A DNA stretch of 64,000 nucleotides from the NCBI GenBank assembly GCA_001600455.1, contig BCKC01000011.1:833835-897834 (forward strand), given 5' to 3'. Below the pieces are notes generated by a model. That model was not told where the DNA came from. It ran no database searches and was given only the letters and a program-made list of their open reading frames with translations. This document shows positions 1 to 13,040 of the stretch, piece by piece. The translations under genes and the position numbers were made by a program. The number at the start of each line of letters is the position of its first letter. The stretch's first letter is position 1. The stretch is from Endocalyx cinctus (Eukaryota; Ascomycota; Sordariomycetes; Amphisphaeriales; Apiosporaceae).

Positions 1-285
1 AGTTTTTGGCGGGCCTTATATGGGGATGGCATCACGACAACTTGGCGAATACTTGGCAAGCACATATATTGTAACTCTTAGGATCAATCCAGTGAATCTT
101 ACTCGTTATTTTTAGCAATGCTTATTTTCGTAAGAAATTTTTCTTTCATTTAAATACCCTTTCCCCCTTTCGCTGCGGACAATCGTATTTCCCATCAGTC
201 GCATCCGAAACGAACAAGGTCAGGTTGGGAAAACCACGGAATGAGCTGAAAAGAACCAAAGGCCTACCACGCCAAGAACAGAAAG
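1..285. other. Upstream region of the cutinase gene
   Basis: No coding sequence is seen. An AT-rich TATA-like stretch near 148-158 is followed by a pyrimidine-rich run (about 159-170), a usual fungal core promoter layout for the gene starting at 286. Confidence 0.4.
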
Positions 286-1302
286 ATGCATTTCCCATCC
301 GCTCCCCTCACGCTCGCCTCAGCGTCTGTGGTCATCCTCACGCTCGCCGCCTTCCCTACCGCCCAGGCGCAGCGGGTAGCCGGCGACTGCAAGCCGTACC
401 AAATCTTCGTGGCGCGGGGATCCGCGGAGGAGTACCCGGGCCGGCCGGGCCCGTTCCTAACCGAGGTGTGCGACAGGTTAGGCGGCGACGACGCGTGCGA
501 CTACGAGGATATCGTCTACCCGGCGAACGCGTCCATCTCGGGGCCGGGAGCCTTCTGCCCTTCGGTCGGCAAGGGCGCCGCCAACGGCCAGAAGCAGCTG
601 ACCGAGTACGCGGAGCGGTGCCCGGACGCCGACTTGATCCTCGTCGGATACTCGCAGGGCGCTTCCGTCGTAGGCGACGTGCTGGGCGGCGGCGGCGGTC
701 CGATCTTCGATTGCGTGCAGCCCGATAACCCGGCCTTGAACAGGACGTCGAGTCCTGGAGCTAATAGTAAGAATCTCGTCTTTTCTTTCGCCCCATTTCT
801 TTCTTGGGGCTCTCGGTCGCTTCATCTATGAACAGGAATGGTACAATTATGAAAAATGTGCTAACGTAGGGCGCTAGTTGTCGCCTCGATCATGTTCGGC
901 TCCGTGCGACACACGGCGAATCAAACCTACAACTACGGCAACGGCTCTGCCTTCAACGGAAACCGGGCGCGCGAGGGCGAGCAGCTGGCCGGGTTAAACC
1001 AGTTTGCCGACATCATCCGCGAATGGTGCACTCACGGCGATCCCGTCTGCGCCGTAGGAAGCGAGCCCGTCATCAACGAGATGCACTGGGGTTACTTCGA
1101 CATGTTTATGGACGAGGCAGCTGACTGGCTTGTTACGACGGCGCGGGGTAAAGCAGTCAGTGATAATGATGATGGAGACAGCGAAACAGATGATGTGTCT
1201 ACTAGCGTAGACGACTCGGAGAATATGGCCACCAAGGAGCTGCGGGGTCCAGGAATAGTCATGACAGTTGCCGTCCTCCTGATGTCGATATTCTTCCTGT
1301 AA
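286..1302 (+). CDS. Cutinase / acetylxylan esterase-like (CE5), probably GPI-anchored
   Basis: Two exons, 286-766 and 878-1302, joined across a 111-nt GT-AG intron, give 301 residues. The start is followed by a clear signal peptide (hydrophobic to about residue 28, ending in an AQAQ-type site). The serine-hydrolase motif GYSQG carries Ser123. The second exon supplies a DPVC segment with Asp215 and His230 in a sensible order for the cutinase catalytic triad. The tail (about 240-301) is rich in Asp/Ser/Thr and ends in a hydrophobic segment, typical of a GPI-anchor signal and longer than in a minimal cutinase of about 210 residues. The enzyme would hydrolyse cutin or acetylated polysaccharide esters at the cell surface. 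The gene is GC-rich and monocistronic. Acetylxylan esterase versus cutinase cannot be settled from sequence alone. Confidence 0.87.
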
Positions 1303-2600
1303 TGGATCATGGAATATTTTACAAGATAACAAAGTTAATACGTAATAAATAATATTAATTTAGTAATAACCATCAAATATTTGATTGATTATGGAAAAGT
1401 TATTTTTCCAAGTGAAAACCCAAACCACGCTCCCCTAATATATTTATAAAGTCGACCATACATTTTTGCCTTGGAAAATTGCTTATGCCTGACTTTACGA
1501 ATGCCTGAGTTTGCGAAGGGTCTTCTACACGCCTCTACGGAACCATCTTTAAAAACCCCTGTCGTTTTCTTATCTTATCTTTTCCGTGTAACACAGTAAA
1601 ATTTGTAAACTCAGGACGCTCTGTGGGCTGCAAGCTCACCTCCCGTATAAAAGTCGCTATCATTTGGAGTAGTTAGTTATTTTTCTGTTTTTTCTTTTTT
1701 TTTTTTCCGTACCTGAGAATACCGAAGAATGAAGATGTCAAGACATAGCATTAAAGTTACCACCACCCATATCCGATATGAAAAGATTATTCATTGGTAC
1801 ATACAGTGTCTCTAAGCAGTGCATTATAGAATATTACATTATTATCAGCAGTTGGTCTTCAAAGTGCTCGCTGTAGCGTGCGGGGGCGCAGCTACACGGG
1901 TGGAATTACTTCGCCAGACTGACAAGTCAGCTTCGCTTGTACATAATGGCTGTACCGTGGCAGTGTTGTAAAATACATATATACTATCCTTCAAGAAATT
2001 TGATGCATTAACGGAGTGAGTAAGGCATAATTGCGTCAATTATTGATGTACACCAATACAACGAACATGAATTCATAATATAAAATGAGGCGACTGTAGA
2101 AAGAGGGCAGCAGGGGTGAAGTGTGCCTGACTTAGGCAGCAGTTAACTGTGAATAAAAACACCCAATAACATACTCAGGTATACATACATATTTCTAGAG
2201 TCGTAGTATTTTACGCCATCGCACCATATGTAAAAGACATCATCTTCAAGATAAAAACGAATAACAACCAGTGGATAACAGATCATAATTAGTCATTAAT
2301 TAGTAGTAGAAAGATTGGGATTTACGTAGCATTACCTTCCCCAAATCCACTTTGTTTTCCCTCCTAGCTTTTCAATCAAAGGCCAATTAATAAATGTTCA
2401 AGAGAAGTGATTAATCGCTCCCTAAAAATTATCTACTTTTAGTGTTGTTGCTTCAAAATTGTTCATTATTGCATATCGACAGCCTCACGAGAGAAGTCTT
2501 CAAATTTTTTGCCTTCTTCTACATAGAACAATATCAATTTCGCCCAGAATTATTTTTCCCTTCGAGACAAATATTCTACACTTTCTCACATTTTATCGCA
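1303..2600. other. Intergenic region, no gene seen
   Basis: AT-rich spacer between the cutinase and the ankyrin gene. It holds a T-rich tract near 1681-1707. No open frame has recognisable protein character. Confidence 0.5.
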
Positions 2601-5455
2601 ATGGAAGTCATCGGAACTGTCGCAAGTTTTATCGCCATAGGGCAAGCTGCTGCCGCGGTGCCTACAATCATCAACAAGCTGCGGTCTATCGCCAAAGCTG
2701 GAGACGAAGTTGAAGATCTAGTTGGAGAGGCAAGACACCGTATAATTACATCAGACTGAAAACATTAAATCTGACTAATTATTGATATTTGCAGCTTAAG
2801 CGTTTAAATCTGATCTACGAACAAATCAAGATCAACGCCGAGTTCTATACGAATATGGAAATTCCGAACCCCTTAACAATCCAAGAGCCCGCGTACCTAT
2901 CCGAGATTCGCACAAATTTCGAAACGCTAGTCAAAGAGCTTGAAAAAATTCTGGATACATGCTACGTTGAATCAAACAATGGACCAAAGGTTTCAAAGCT
3001 GAGCTGGCTGAAGCGGAAGGATAAAATCACGACTTTGCGCAAACAATGCTTTCATCTAAGAGAAGATCTATATATTCTGCATAAGTTGATCTTTGACGCA
3101 GGAGCTTCTCGGTGAGTAATTACTCCACGGTCCTTCTCGAATCCAGTATGCTGACGAAGTGAACTTTAGGAAGAGAGATCAACTTCTAATTCAAATTGAT
3201 ACCCGCCTTACGCAATTTGGATTGCATATATCCTCAAACCCCCAACCCGGTGCGATAGAAAACAGGAAAGTGGTACCCTCGAATACATCTAAAAGAATCC
3301 AGAATCTTGATAATCAATCTTTCATCGGGTCAACGAATACCACTCAATATCAGAGTGTACAAGAACGACAGACGATTGTCAGCTTCCCTAGTGCATATAA
3401 CGGACTATTGACCACTCATTGCAAGTGCCGTTGCCATAAAAGACCTATCACTACGGACAGCAAACATGTGCGACTTGCTAGGGGCATTTGTATTTCCTAC
3501 AAGCGGTCGTTTGACACGCAAGACGCCAGATGTCTTGGATGCAATTGCAATTCAAATCGCCGCTTACACGAGCTGCAAATTACATTCCCTTCATGGCTAT
3601 GTAATTCATCCCTGAGTTTGACTTTGTCAACCGGTGCAAGCCCAGGAGTGGCGGCCTTCATTCGACCAGTGGTTATTATTGACAGGCACGATGCTATCTG
3701 GTTGCATATACAAGAATCTCAAACAATCGTATTCGAGAGATATATGCACCGTAATTCAATCAGAATTACAGATTCAGATGATTCAGGTGAAAGTATAATC
3801 GGAGTGAGTATATCCACAAACATATTATATTATTAAATAACATAAAACTGATCTTGAATTAAAGTATATAATTGACGAGTCTCGAATTGAACTGTTACAG
3901 TTCTGCCTTGACTGGTGGCCAGAATTACTACGTGGCACAGGGGAAGCCCTGTAAGTGATCTTATTGAAACTAGCGATAGAGTGGCCATTAATAACTGTTT
4001 GGTGAAAATAGCGCAGCTGTAGATATAGCAATCCCTCGTCTTCTAATGGGGGAATACAGTTGCGAAGAACAATACGTTCTTCGAAGGCTTATTGATACCG
4101 CATACGATGAAGACGAGCAACAGTTCTCGAAAATATGCGAACTTTTACTCCAGCCTGCTGAGCTTAGCGATGAACTCTCAAGAAACCCAGATCTTCTTCG
4201 TTTCAAAAACAATAGGGGTGAGACACTGCTACATGTAGCTTGTCAATTCAATATAATAGACGTCGTTCAACTTTTAATAGACCATGGTGCCGAAATTGAA
4301 AGCAAAGACAACTTTCAGCAGAGTACTCCCCTCATTACAGCTATACTTGCTGATAGTTTTGATTCTGCATTTACCCTCATTGAAAAAGGGGGCGATGTCA
4401 ATACAACTGACAAAGACGGATCGACACCACTTATTAAGGCTTTCGCATCAAATTCTCCATCGGGAGACGAATTAATCGAAACGCTAATTTCAAAAGGCGC
4501 CGATCCAATGGCGGAGTCTGCGAATGGCTCAGTATCGTGCTTACGACGTCTTACTTACGCGGGTAGCATTGGAGAAACTTCCATAGAGAAAAGGCTTATG
4601 ATCTTGTTTGATGCTGGTGCCAGGTGTACGATGGAATACAGAGACCGTTACGTCGGAGATACTGTATTGATGGATGCCATTTTCAGGAGAAATCATATCA
4701 TGTTGAAGTGCCTGATTGATGCGGGGGCATGCCTTGACACCGTGAACGATCGTGGTAGAAATATTTTACATTACGCGGCATTTTATCAAACCATATCAAC
4801 ATTGAAGGTTTTAAAAGAAGCTGAAATTACTAGTATCGATATCCGGACCGAATGCGACCTGGATTCAGAAACACCACTAAGTTATTTTAGGTGGATGTTA
4901 CGACAAGACTTGAACGACGTACCATATCCTGGGTCGACCAGGCCTACTTTAGAGGAAACGATGGCATTCGAAGATTTATTAAGAGATATAAGAGACCGTG
5001 TTATCAACCGTGAGATCGAGCAGTTGACATCCGTTATTTCTGAACTTAGAAATGACCGTTTCAACTCAGCCCGAGAGCAGCTTCAGCAACTTACAGAGGC
5101 AAAATGGAAAGCTAAGATCGATTGGGAAGCAGAAACTTTCCGGGCAATCGGACTGGATGTGAGGAATGGTAGAATTGATCTTGCGATAAGCTCCATTGAA
5201 GATTTTATATCGGCTTCTCGCGAAAGACTGGAAGTGTCTCCGTTCGACGAGGAAGATGACCCATACGCTACCGACGTCGAAAGCGATTCTGACTGGGAGG
5301 ATAGAGTATCCCTAGAAGATGTCTACAGTGATGAAGAGGACTTCTCTGATAAAGATGCTGGTCGGGACATGTTAAGCGAAAAAAGCAATAGTGAAAACGG
5401 CAGTGATCATGATGGGGATGAAGATGAAGGCTGGATCACAGCCGAGGAAGAATAG
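2601..5455 (+). CDS. Ankyrin-repeat protein with fungal azaphilone-type N-terminal domain
   Basis: I assemble five exons: 2601-2729, 2795-3111, 3170-3803, 3865-3950 and 4012-5455, giving 869 residues. The first 45 residues (MEVIGTVASFIAIGQAA...) match the N-terminal helical domain common in fungal NACHT/ankyrin regulators. The middle exon has a Cys/His-rich patch (CKCRCHKRP, about 230-240). Ankyrin repeats follow in the last exon, with the signatures GETLLHVA, DGSTPLIKA and GRNILHYAA. A coiled segment comes next, and the C-terminus is strongly acidic (DEEDDPYATDVESDSDWED and beyond). Intron 1 only keeps the frame if a GC donor (AG|GCAAGA) at 2730 is used; the nearby GT at 2740 leads straight to a stop. 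Such proteins act as intracellular scaffolds or in nonself recognition; the exact role is unknown. Confidence 0.75.
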
Positions 5456-6939
5456 GGCAGGCAAATTGAGTTATGAATTCCAAACTATAGTATCGACACC
5501 AATACTTCCACGTATGTTGGTGCATGGTATTAAATCTCCCTCTCAGTTTATCAAGCTTGAGACTTTAACTTCAACACTCGAGACCTTTTGCCACGAGACC
5601 CAGATTTGAATTGTCAGCCTCCAGAATTCCATGCAGAACGTATTGAGTCAGGAGCGTCTATGGTTGTCCTAGGCTGGTGGTTTTTGCAGGAGGATGGTAC
5701 CGAAAATTGTCCAGGATGACAGCCTTTTTCATATAAAGTGTAGATATTATCCGGCTCTATTCGTTATGATCAAACCATCGTCCCCATCAACCAAGTAGAA
5801 ATTCATTGTTTTTCCCGAGAAAAGTTTGAACGACTTTATGAACTTTTCTCCTCGACTGGAAGGCCACTTTTTCTATGAGACTTACAGATAAAATTCGGTC
5901 GTTTCCCCGAGAATATGACCCATTTCTGTCTCAGAGACTTACCCCTATATCCCTGGTCTCCACCCAGATGGAAATACGTCTTTCCACACCGCGGTTTTCT
6001 AGTCCTTGTTTAATACCGTTTACCACTGATGGCTATGAGGGATATTACCCATGAATAGAGAAAGCTAACTATGGCGAGATAGTTGGATACGATGAGTCCT
6101 GATTGTTTGACATGGAGAGAGGCAAGACGTAAGGCTAATGCCAAAATGTAAATACCGTGTATGGGATGATGGAATTGATGATATAAACACGCCGATTCTC
6201 GTTCGCTCCAACATCGGATGGTAAAAACTGCGCTCTCATAGTAGCCATAGTGGAGACATGGTTACTGATTTGAAGAGCAATGTGATTTGGAAAAAAAGAA
6301 GATGTAAGCTTTGGTTAGACGCGTTTGCAAGGAGTCTACGGCTTTTTCTTACTATGTTTAAGTATGCTTTTATAAGGTACGCTGGCTGGGGAACTGGCTA
6401 CCTGCCATTCAAACAATCGAATATTACTTATTCTTTTAGATCGTTAGACGAGCGCAACGGGCGCTATCTCTTACACCCCTGTAACCCCAGTTTTGAAACA
6501 GTGCTTATTCATCTTCACCTTGAAGCAGACAAAGAATGCCATGCAAGTCATCAATTTGAAATCTGCATCGTATATATTAGGATCTTGAGTAGGATTAAAG
6601 TCATTGATAGGGGAACATGCCCAATACCCTTGAAAGCAAGAACTCGGAAGAAAAAAAGGGATAGGGGCGTGCAAAGCCCTGTCGAGCCCTTCGGGAACGG
6701 ACGACACCGATGCATCATGCATCCTCTAAGCTTGGCGTTGGTTGTATGACTAGAGACTCTGCACAGGTGTGGTAATACAAGCGAAAAACATGTTGGGGGC
6801 TGATTTGAGGTGGTGGGAGGCTCCGACCCCAAAAGTAAAACATATTTGACCAAAAATCTCCAGATTACCCCTCTCTTTTCTTCGCTCGGCATCTATCACA
6901 CCGCACACCGTAAATAAGCTTAAAGTCCGTTTATTTAAC
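5456..6939. other. Intergenic region with a possible decayed coding stretch
   Basis: From 5591 to 6057 one plus frame reads as protein-like sequence (for example EFHAERIESGASMVVLGWW) broken by four internal stops. The rest to 6939 has only short open frames without family character. It may be a relic or an extension lost from the ankyrin gene, but this is unproven. Confidence 0.3.
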
Positions 6940-8260
6940 ATGGCAAAGAATACGAAGCCTAAGTTGTCCACATTCGAGATCCTTCATCTAGTAACGATCA
7001 TTCTTCGGACTATCGCGAAGGCTACAGTCACTTCATTCACTGCGCTTTTCAGAGGAAAATCGGGCCATAGTCTTTGGTACAAGCATGTCGTTCACACAGC
7101 CATACGCGCTGTGAATGGACGTGCTACTGCTAGACAGATACAGTGAGTACCCGCGCTCCATACCTCATTGATTATTTCGACTAAGAAGCAATTAATCTTA
7201 TCAGAGCAATCAATCCATCTACGGAGGAGGCATACATAAGCTTTGCCAAGACTCACAAATTTGAACCTGTCATCATACAGCTTGCTGACACAGCCGCCCA
7301 AGTTTTGTGGCTTGGTAACCCTGATGCCTCAAACGTTATCGTTTACTTCCATAGTAGAGCCCCCGATCAACTTCAATTTTTTCCCACCCCTCTTTCTAAT
7401 AGCATCCTTGTCAGGTGGTGGCTATGTCTATCCAATCAGCTCCCAGTTTGAGTGGTGCTGGGACTTGAGACGACAGAGTGCCACCCGCCGGTCTACCGCC
7501 GTCGCGGTTCTTGCCTACACCTTAGCGCCGTCTTCTCAGTATCCCAAGCAAGTTATGGAGGCTGTGGAGCTACTGCGCTATTTGACGGTAGATAAAAAGA
7601 AGGACCCGTCTAAAGTAGGTAGTAATGGAAACTCAATACCTTCAAGATGAAAATTGTCTAAACTTTAGTCGTCCAGATGGTCCTGGTGGGAGACTCGGCA
7701 GGTGCCCATCTTGCTCTAGCCGTCCTCTCTCACTTACTTCACCCTCACCCTACTATCTCGCCACTATCAATCTCTTCTCCTTTTGCCGGTATGGTACTCA
7801 TGAGCCCCTGGGTGAATTTGAAAACCACGGCGGGCTCTACGGAGCGCAACACGTATCGCGACGTGGTTTCCAAAGCTGTTCTTGACAAGTGGGGATCGCT
7901 GGCATTGGGTACATCTCTACTGGATCAGTACAACACGCCCTTGAAAGCCAGCGCAGACTGGTGGAAAGGTACATCGGGCGTGATAAAGCATATCGCCATC
8001 ACGGGAGGGAAACACGAGATAATTTTCGACGATATTGAAGAATTTGTGAGAAACTTCAAGGTAAGTCCTGCAGTTATTTTATTATCCTCGAAATACTTGT
8101 GCTAAAACTATTTAATGCGCAGGCGTCCGTATCGGATTTAATCTTCTTCACGGCAGACGAGACGCACGACCAGGCGTTCATGGATGCTGTTGTCGGTGTC
8201 AAAGAGGAATGCGAGTCCTCAAAGATGGTCAAATCTTGGATTTTTTCTAGATATGAGTAG
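6940..8260 (+). CDS. Alpha/beta hydrolase fold-3 (HSL-type) esterase/lipase
   Basis: Five exons, 6940-7142, 7205-7353, 7415-7614, 7677-8060 and 8123-8260, splice in frame through introns of about 60 nt to 357 residues. The HSL-family features appear in order: the oxyanion motif as HSGGY (117-121, normally HGGG), the nucleophile elbow GDSAG with Ser191, an acidic residue in the GKHEIIFDD segment (Glu298 or Asp302), and the catalytic His327 in DETHD. The N-terminal part has a weakly hydrophobic segment, so membrane association is possible. It should hydrolyse short or medium acyl esters of an unknown substrate. The closest known relatives are fungal lipase/esterase-like proteins of uncharacterised function. 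The Ser in the oxyanion motif results from splicing at 7353/7415 and would be worth checking with RNA. Confidence 0.8.
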
Positions 8261-9043
8261 ATAATTAATGTAGATCATGAAAAGCTTCTTTCTAGAACTT
8301 GTAGCGATATTAATGTAATGAGGCAATACCCAATAATTAGGAGACGCATCATAATGCTTAGTTCAAGCAAATCAGATATTTTCAATGTCATTACTTTTTG
8401 ATAGTGTCAATATCATCCTCCAAACTGATCTCTTCTTTCTGCGCCTAGAAACATGATTTTCCAAACTACCTTCACAAAGCTTTCTGCAGTGAGATCTGTC
8501 GATACGCCATCTTGGCTAAGGTACGTCAACTCTACCAAGACATGGGGACCCTGGAAATCAAGTCTTAACAATTGTGGGTCTTGGTATGTATCCAGGTACC
8601 AGTATTGGAAAGGATTTGGATGGGTCACATCCGACCAAATCTCGGAAGTCTGACCGGCAGATATGTCCGAAAGGAATGCATCTGGCAAGTTCTAGATTTA
8701 CCTGAGGAGACGGACACCGCGTATTTCTCCACACTAATTGCACCTTCTTTTTTTCGTTCCTTCTCTTTTCTTTTTCTCTCTATCCATTTATTTAGGCTAG
8801 GAGTCGTTGAGCAGCCACAAGCGTGGTGACCTCGATCTAATAAACGGAAACAGCCATATTTTTTTAAGTAAGACTGAATCTGGCATATAAAATCAGAGGT
8901 TCAGGAGTTGATGGACCGCGTACTCGGCCCCTACTTGCAATTCATCCCATCTTAGTGACTGCTACGTCCCTACAGCCCATCTGGCTTCTTTCACTACGTG
9001 AATAAACTACGCGTACACTCGGCCCTTTCATTACCACTTCAAC
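8261..9043. other. Intergenic region, no confident gene
   Basis: Both strands around 8413-8688 are open for 60-90 codons, but neither has a recognisable family, start context or splice partner. A pyrimidine-rich tract (8744-8790) lies upstream of the methyltransferase. Confidence 0.4.
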
Positions 9044-10051
9044 ATGTCTAAAGTTACAAACTCCCTAGAAAACTCACCCTTCACTCAGGGCGTCCTCGAT
9101 ACTGACGTTGCCTTTTGGAGTGAATATATCACCGCCCGCCCCTCTCCACCGGAGAGCTTCATCCGTTTGATCAACGAGTATCATCAAAGTAAAGAGGATT
9201 CTCAAAACGCTCTCGTTCACGACGTGGGCACCGGACCAGGCAATATCGCGCGACGCTTCTTGCCCTACTACGACTATGTCGTAGGATCCGACGTAAACAT
9301 CGCGGCCTTAGCGGCGGCACGAGCCCTCATGCAGCCAGGACAACTAGGGCGCATGACATTCATCCATAGTCCAGCCGAAGACCTTCTTACGGCCTCCATC
9401 CCAGAGCACATGGGAAGCGGCAAAACTGACTTGCTCGTTGTCAGTGAATGCATGCCCCTGCTCGATGCGCCTAGGGCCTTATCGAGCTTCCACGCCATGC
9501 TCCGATCCCACGGAACCTTGGCAATCTACTTCTACGGGCGCCCCATCTTTTTGGGCACGGATTCCGCTGCTTGCAATGAGTTGTACGACCGTTTGGCGAG
9601 CTGCGTGCTACGCTGCTTTCACCCCATAAAGAACACGCCTAGCTTTCCCCTCTATTACCAATCGGCTCAAACTATACATAGCTGGCTCGATAATATCGAA
9701 TTGCCGACCCGGTCGTGGGAAATGGTCCAGCGAACGAAATGGAACATGGACTACCCTTTACTTTTTTGTAGTGAAGCGGGCTACGATTTCAGTTTTGAGC
9801 CAGTTGATGCAACTCACGATGGGGAGACTAAGCGGGAAATCGTTGATTGTGACTTCTGGGTCGAAGAGATGGACTTTGATCGCCTAACCGGATACTTAGC
9901 GATGGTTTTCCCAGGCTATCGAAACCGCGCAGGAGCGGTGAAGGAGATCGCCAGCGTCGACAAGATGCTGCAGGACATGAAGGGCGCTATGGGGGGTCAA
10001 AAATGGAAGGTGACATTTCCACTTTCGCTGATCTTAGCGACCAAGAAGTAG
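9044..10051 (+). CDS. SAM-dependent methyltransferase (Crg1/UbiE-type fold)
   Basis: Single-exon gene of 335 residues beginning at an ATG in good context (caacATGtc). Motif I is HDVGTGPGNIARR (about 65-77), followed by an acidic residue in VGSDVN that would contact the SAM ribose, and a later VVSECMPLLDAP segment that fits motif IV. This is the class I methyltransferase layout of the fungal Crg1-like family (about 300-340 residues). The substrate is unknown. The gene lies 14 kb from the polyketide cluster with unrelated genes between, so I do not assign it to the pathway. Confidence 0.82.
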   Translation: MSKVTNSLENSPFTQGVLDTDVAFWSEYITARPSPPESFIRLINEYHQSKEDSQNALVHDVGTGPGNIARRFLPYYDYVVGSDVNIAALAAARALMQPGQLGRMTFIHSPAEDLLTASIPEHMGSGKTDLLVVSECMPLLDAPRALSSFHAMLRSHGTLAIYFYGRPIFLGTDSAACNELYDRLASCVLRCFHPIKNTPSFPLYYQSAQTIHSWLDNIELPTRSWEMVQRTKWNMDYPLLFCSEAGYDFSFEPVDATHDGETKREIVDCDFWVEEMDFDRLTGYLAMVFPGYRNRAGAVKEIASVDKMLQDMKGAMGGQKWKVTFPLSLILATKK

Positions 10052-10709
10052 TGAAGCACTATTCGTATACGTGTATTAGATAATCCGTAGTTATGCTTAA
10101 CTGATAGACTCCTCTAACCATATTTATTAAATTATAATTAGTAGAGTTGATTCAGAAACATATATCGTATTGATAACACTAAGCACATAGAGTAGCCTGG
10201 ATCTGCACGTCATAAATACAGTATATTTTGTGACCTTATAAAAAGATGGTGGCTAATTATGCAAAGATGAAACGGAAGGGCAACCAACGTTAATTTTCAT
10301 CACCTGTACTTTAACTATTTACCAGCCTAGGTTCTTTGTTAATAGGTATTGAGGTAATTAGTTGATACCTACATGAGTTAGTTCATGATATATGACATAC
10401 GACAGCCCTAATTTAATAAAATATTTACATAGTACACTTTGTATGATTACCATGCTCCCATACCTACTACAGAAGCTCTAAGACTGTGATACTTGACGTT
10501 GACTCGATGTCTTTACGATGCAATACCGCTCCCAGGTAAACCATAATAATGTAACTACCATACCTCCAGAAGTTCCCCCTACTTTGGGCGTGCTATGCAG
10601 TGAAATTTCGAAAAATAAGTGAGACATGGAGAAATGGCATCAGGCTTATGGAAATTTAAACAGCTATTTTAACTTCAGAGAATAGATCCTTAAAGGTTGG
10701 AGAACCTAA
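10052..10709. other. AT-rich intergenic region
   Basis: No coding frame or structured element seen between the convergent methyltransferase and hypothetical genes. Confidence 0.45.
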
Positions 10710-11496
10710 CTATTCAACGAACTTGATGATTCCTTTCTTGCTCTCATCAAGCCTCATCTTAAAACCTTCACTGTAGTTGCTTGTGACCCAACCTTCATCG
10801 TGTAGTTTCTTTACTTCCTTAGGATCATCCAGTATACGATCCTTGAAATGGTGGTCCGGATTTTGACGTATTCCTTCGTAGGCCCTTTTCCCTTCTGCCT
10901 GCTCTTCAAACGACCACCAATTAGTTGTAATTGTGAAGTCTTGAATGTGTACATAGTACTCTTCTCCTGGTTGTATATCGGAGGGCTAAGAAAACTTTTA
11001 GCTCAAGCATTTGAGATGATTAATTATGAGACAAAAAAGAAGAGGAAAAAAAAAAGTATTGATAATTAAAGCAAATACGTACTTTCTTTCTGCCGTATCT
11101 GAATATCCGTTCACAAGTCATCTCGCGGTGAACCTTCAAGTCACCCTGTCCGACTGCTGGCAATATCAAGAATCTTTCAGCTAGATTATGCCGAAAATCT
11201 GGATTCTTGTCCGTTCTTACCCAGGAAGCCCAAACAGCTGGCCTCAATGGAATGATCTTTTTATCGTTTGTCTCGTCGGATACGCTGCGGAGTAACATAC
11301 TTCTATTAAGTATTGAATCTCTGTTATCTAGAGCTGTCCAATTTGCGTTAAAGAGAACATTGGAAGAAGGCCTAGAGGACGAGAGAGCCCTAGCTGTGAG
11401 AGTAATAGTTACAGAGTCATCAGGGCGGGAAAGGCTCAAAGTGGTTGGGAATACATCGACTGACAGCTCGATTTCAACCTCTAGCATTGAGGACAT
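10710..11496 (-). CDS. Conserved-looking hypothetical protein, two exons
   Basis: Exon 1 runs 11496-11083 and exon 2 runs 10985-10710, joined by a 97-nt intron (donor GTACGT, acceptor TTAG) in phase 0 to give 229 residues. The N-terminal two thirds is a beta-rich, Ser/Leu-rich segment with LRPAVWASW. The C-terminal exon is highly charged and contains YYVHIQDFTITTNWWSFEEQ and a Lys-rich end. No signal peptide or membrane segment is visible. The clean splice with maintained frame argues for a real gene. I do not recognise the family and assign no function. Confidence 0.6.
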
Positions 11497-13040
11497 CTTG
11501 AATTATAGATAATAGGTATTGATATGCCGTGAATAATATGAAATGTTGAGAAAAGGAAGCGGAGTTATTAAATAGAAATGATAAATATTAAGGTAGGTAA
11601 CGCTTTCAAAATCTTGCCACCTAATGCTGTCTAATAACGTCATACTTGACGTAATAAGTGAGCGTTATGTCAACAAGGAATCCAAAACTAACCAACTACA
11701 TGAATTCATCTCATCTCCAATGTCCCAGTAGTTGGAGGTACAATGTTCATACTGCCTACCAAACGGTGGGATGGATGATAGTTTGGCATCGCACGAAACA
11801 GTCATATTGGAAGTAAGTCATTTTTCAGTAGTCGAGATGGCCATATCGAGTATTTCTTTTTTATAATTATTATTAAATTATGAATAATCACTGATTGGAC
11901 AAATTTGCAATTATCGCGTTGTGCTAGAGGGGGCCTTGTTAGGATGTCCGTAACCGAGCAAATAGGGAAATAAAATAATATCAATATACACAGCTACATG
12001 ACCAACAGAAGGAACAGAACTGTGACTCAGATAGAAATCTAGATTAGGAAAGCATCCCGGCTATCTCATTATATTGGTTACAATTCTGACAACACACCGC
12101 GAATAATACGCCCGGGCTTTTCTATCAATTCAGTTTTGCATGAAGTATCATGGACGCGAATTATTAATATGGTAGTATAATGAGGGAGAGAAAGAAAAGG
12201 ACCATATAAAACCTAACTAGTTTACTTAGGAATTACATGGACTTCATACTAATTACACCAGGCCCGTATCTGTTACGTACACAAAAGGCCTCGCTATAGC
12301 TTTGGAATGTTTACCTAATAGGGGATATATTAGGTAGTGAATTTGATGAGAATAAATAATTATAATGATAGACTTGGCTCGAAATCTATCCGTTGGCTTA
12401 ATAATTTTTACCGTTAGTTGACGCCTTTGATATCAGGAGGATTCAAGAGATAGTCCAGCCCCCCTCCCCCTGTCCCCCCTACTACTTAAGTTGCATTACT
12501 TACATGTCATCAATCAATCATATTTTCATACAATTCTGTATATCGTTAGCTTCATCCAACCAGTTTTATTTTTAGTTAAAATAGTGGTTAGCTAAGTGGC
12601 ACGTTGCTACAGCTAGTTCACGAAGCCAATCATTAGTATAATTATATCGTGACCAAATTTAGCAACTCCATCCGCTGTTGGTTTCAGCGTTTTAACTGTA
12701 CATTCAATTTTAAAATTTTACATCATTGTTTTCCTCCAATGAGTAATATGATGCACTGTAACTTTGTTTGAACGACTAGATACCTTACCTAAACATCACG
12801 ACGGGAGCAAAATACATCAATTAACGTGAAATTCGGACTCTTTGGGATGTAAATCAACTGTACTTGAAGATGAATGATAAGCTTGAGTTGATTAAGATGT
12901 ACACAAGAAATATGAATTGGAGAAAGGGATATAAAGTCGCGCGAATGCGTCTCAACAATAGCTAAACTTTTCATGATGTGGCATCGGCAACGAGAAAAAT
13001 AGAAATTCCGACACAAACCAAGCTCCAATAATCACTGATA
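11497..13040. other. Intergenic region, no gene seen
   Basis: About 1.5 kb of AT-rich sequence with a C-rich run at 12459-12480. Open frames are short and unconvincing. Confidence 0.45.

Noticed and set aside
6258..6749. 163-codon open frame on the plus strand
   Set aside because: No recognisable domain, no splice context, and a competing open frame on the minus strand. Most likely chance.
8413..8688. Open frames on both strands downstream of the hydrolase
   Set aside because: Neither has a family, promoter or neighbour that supports it; left undecided rather than called.
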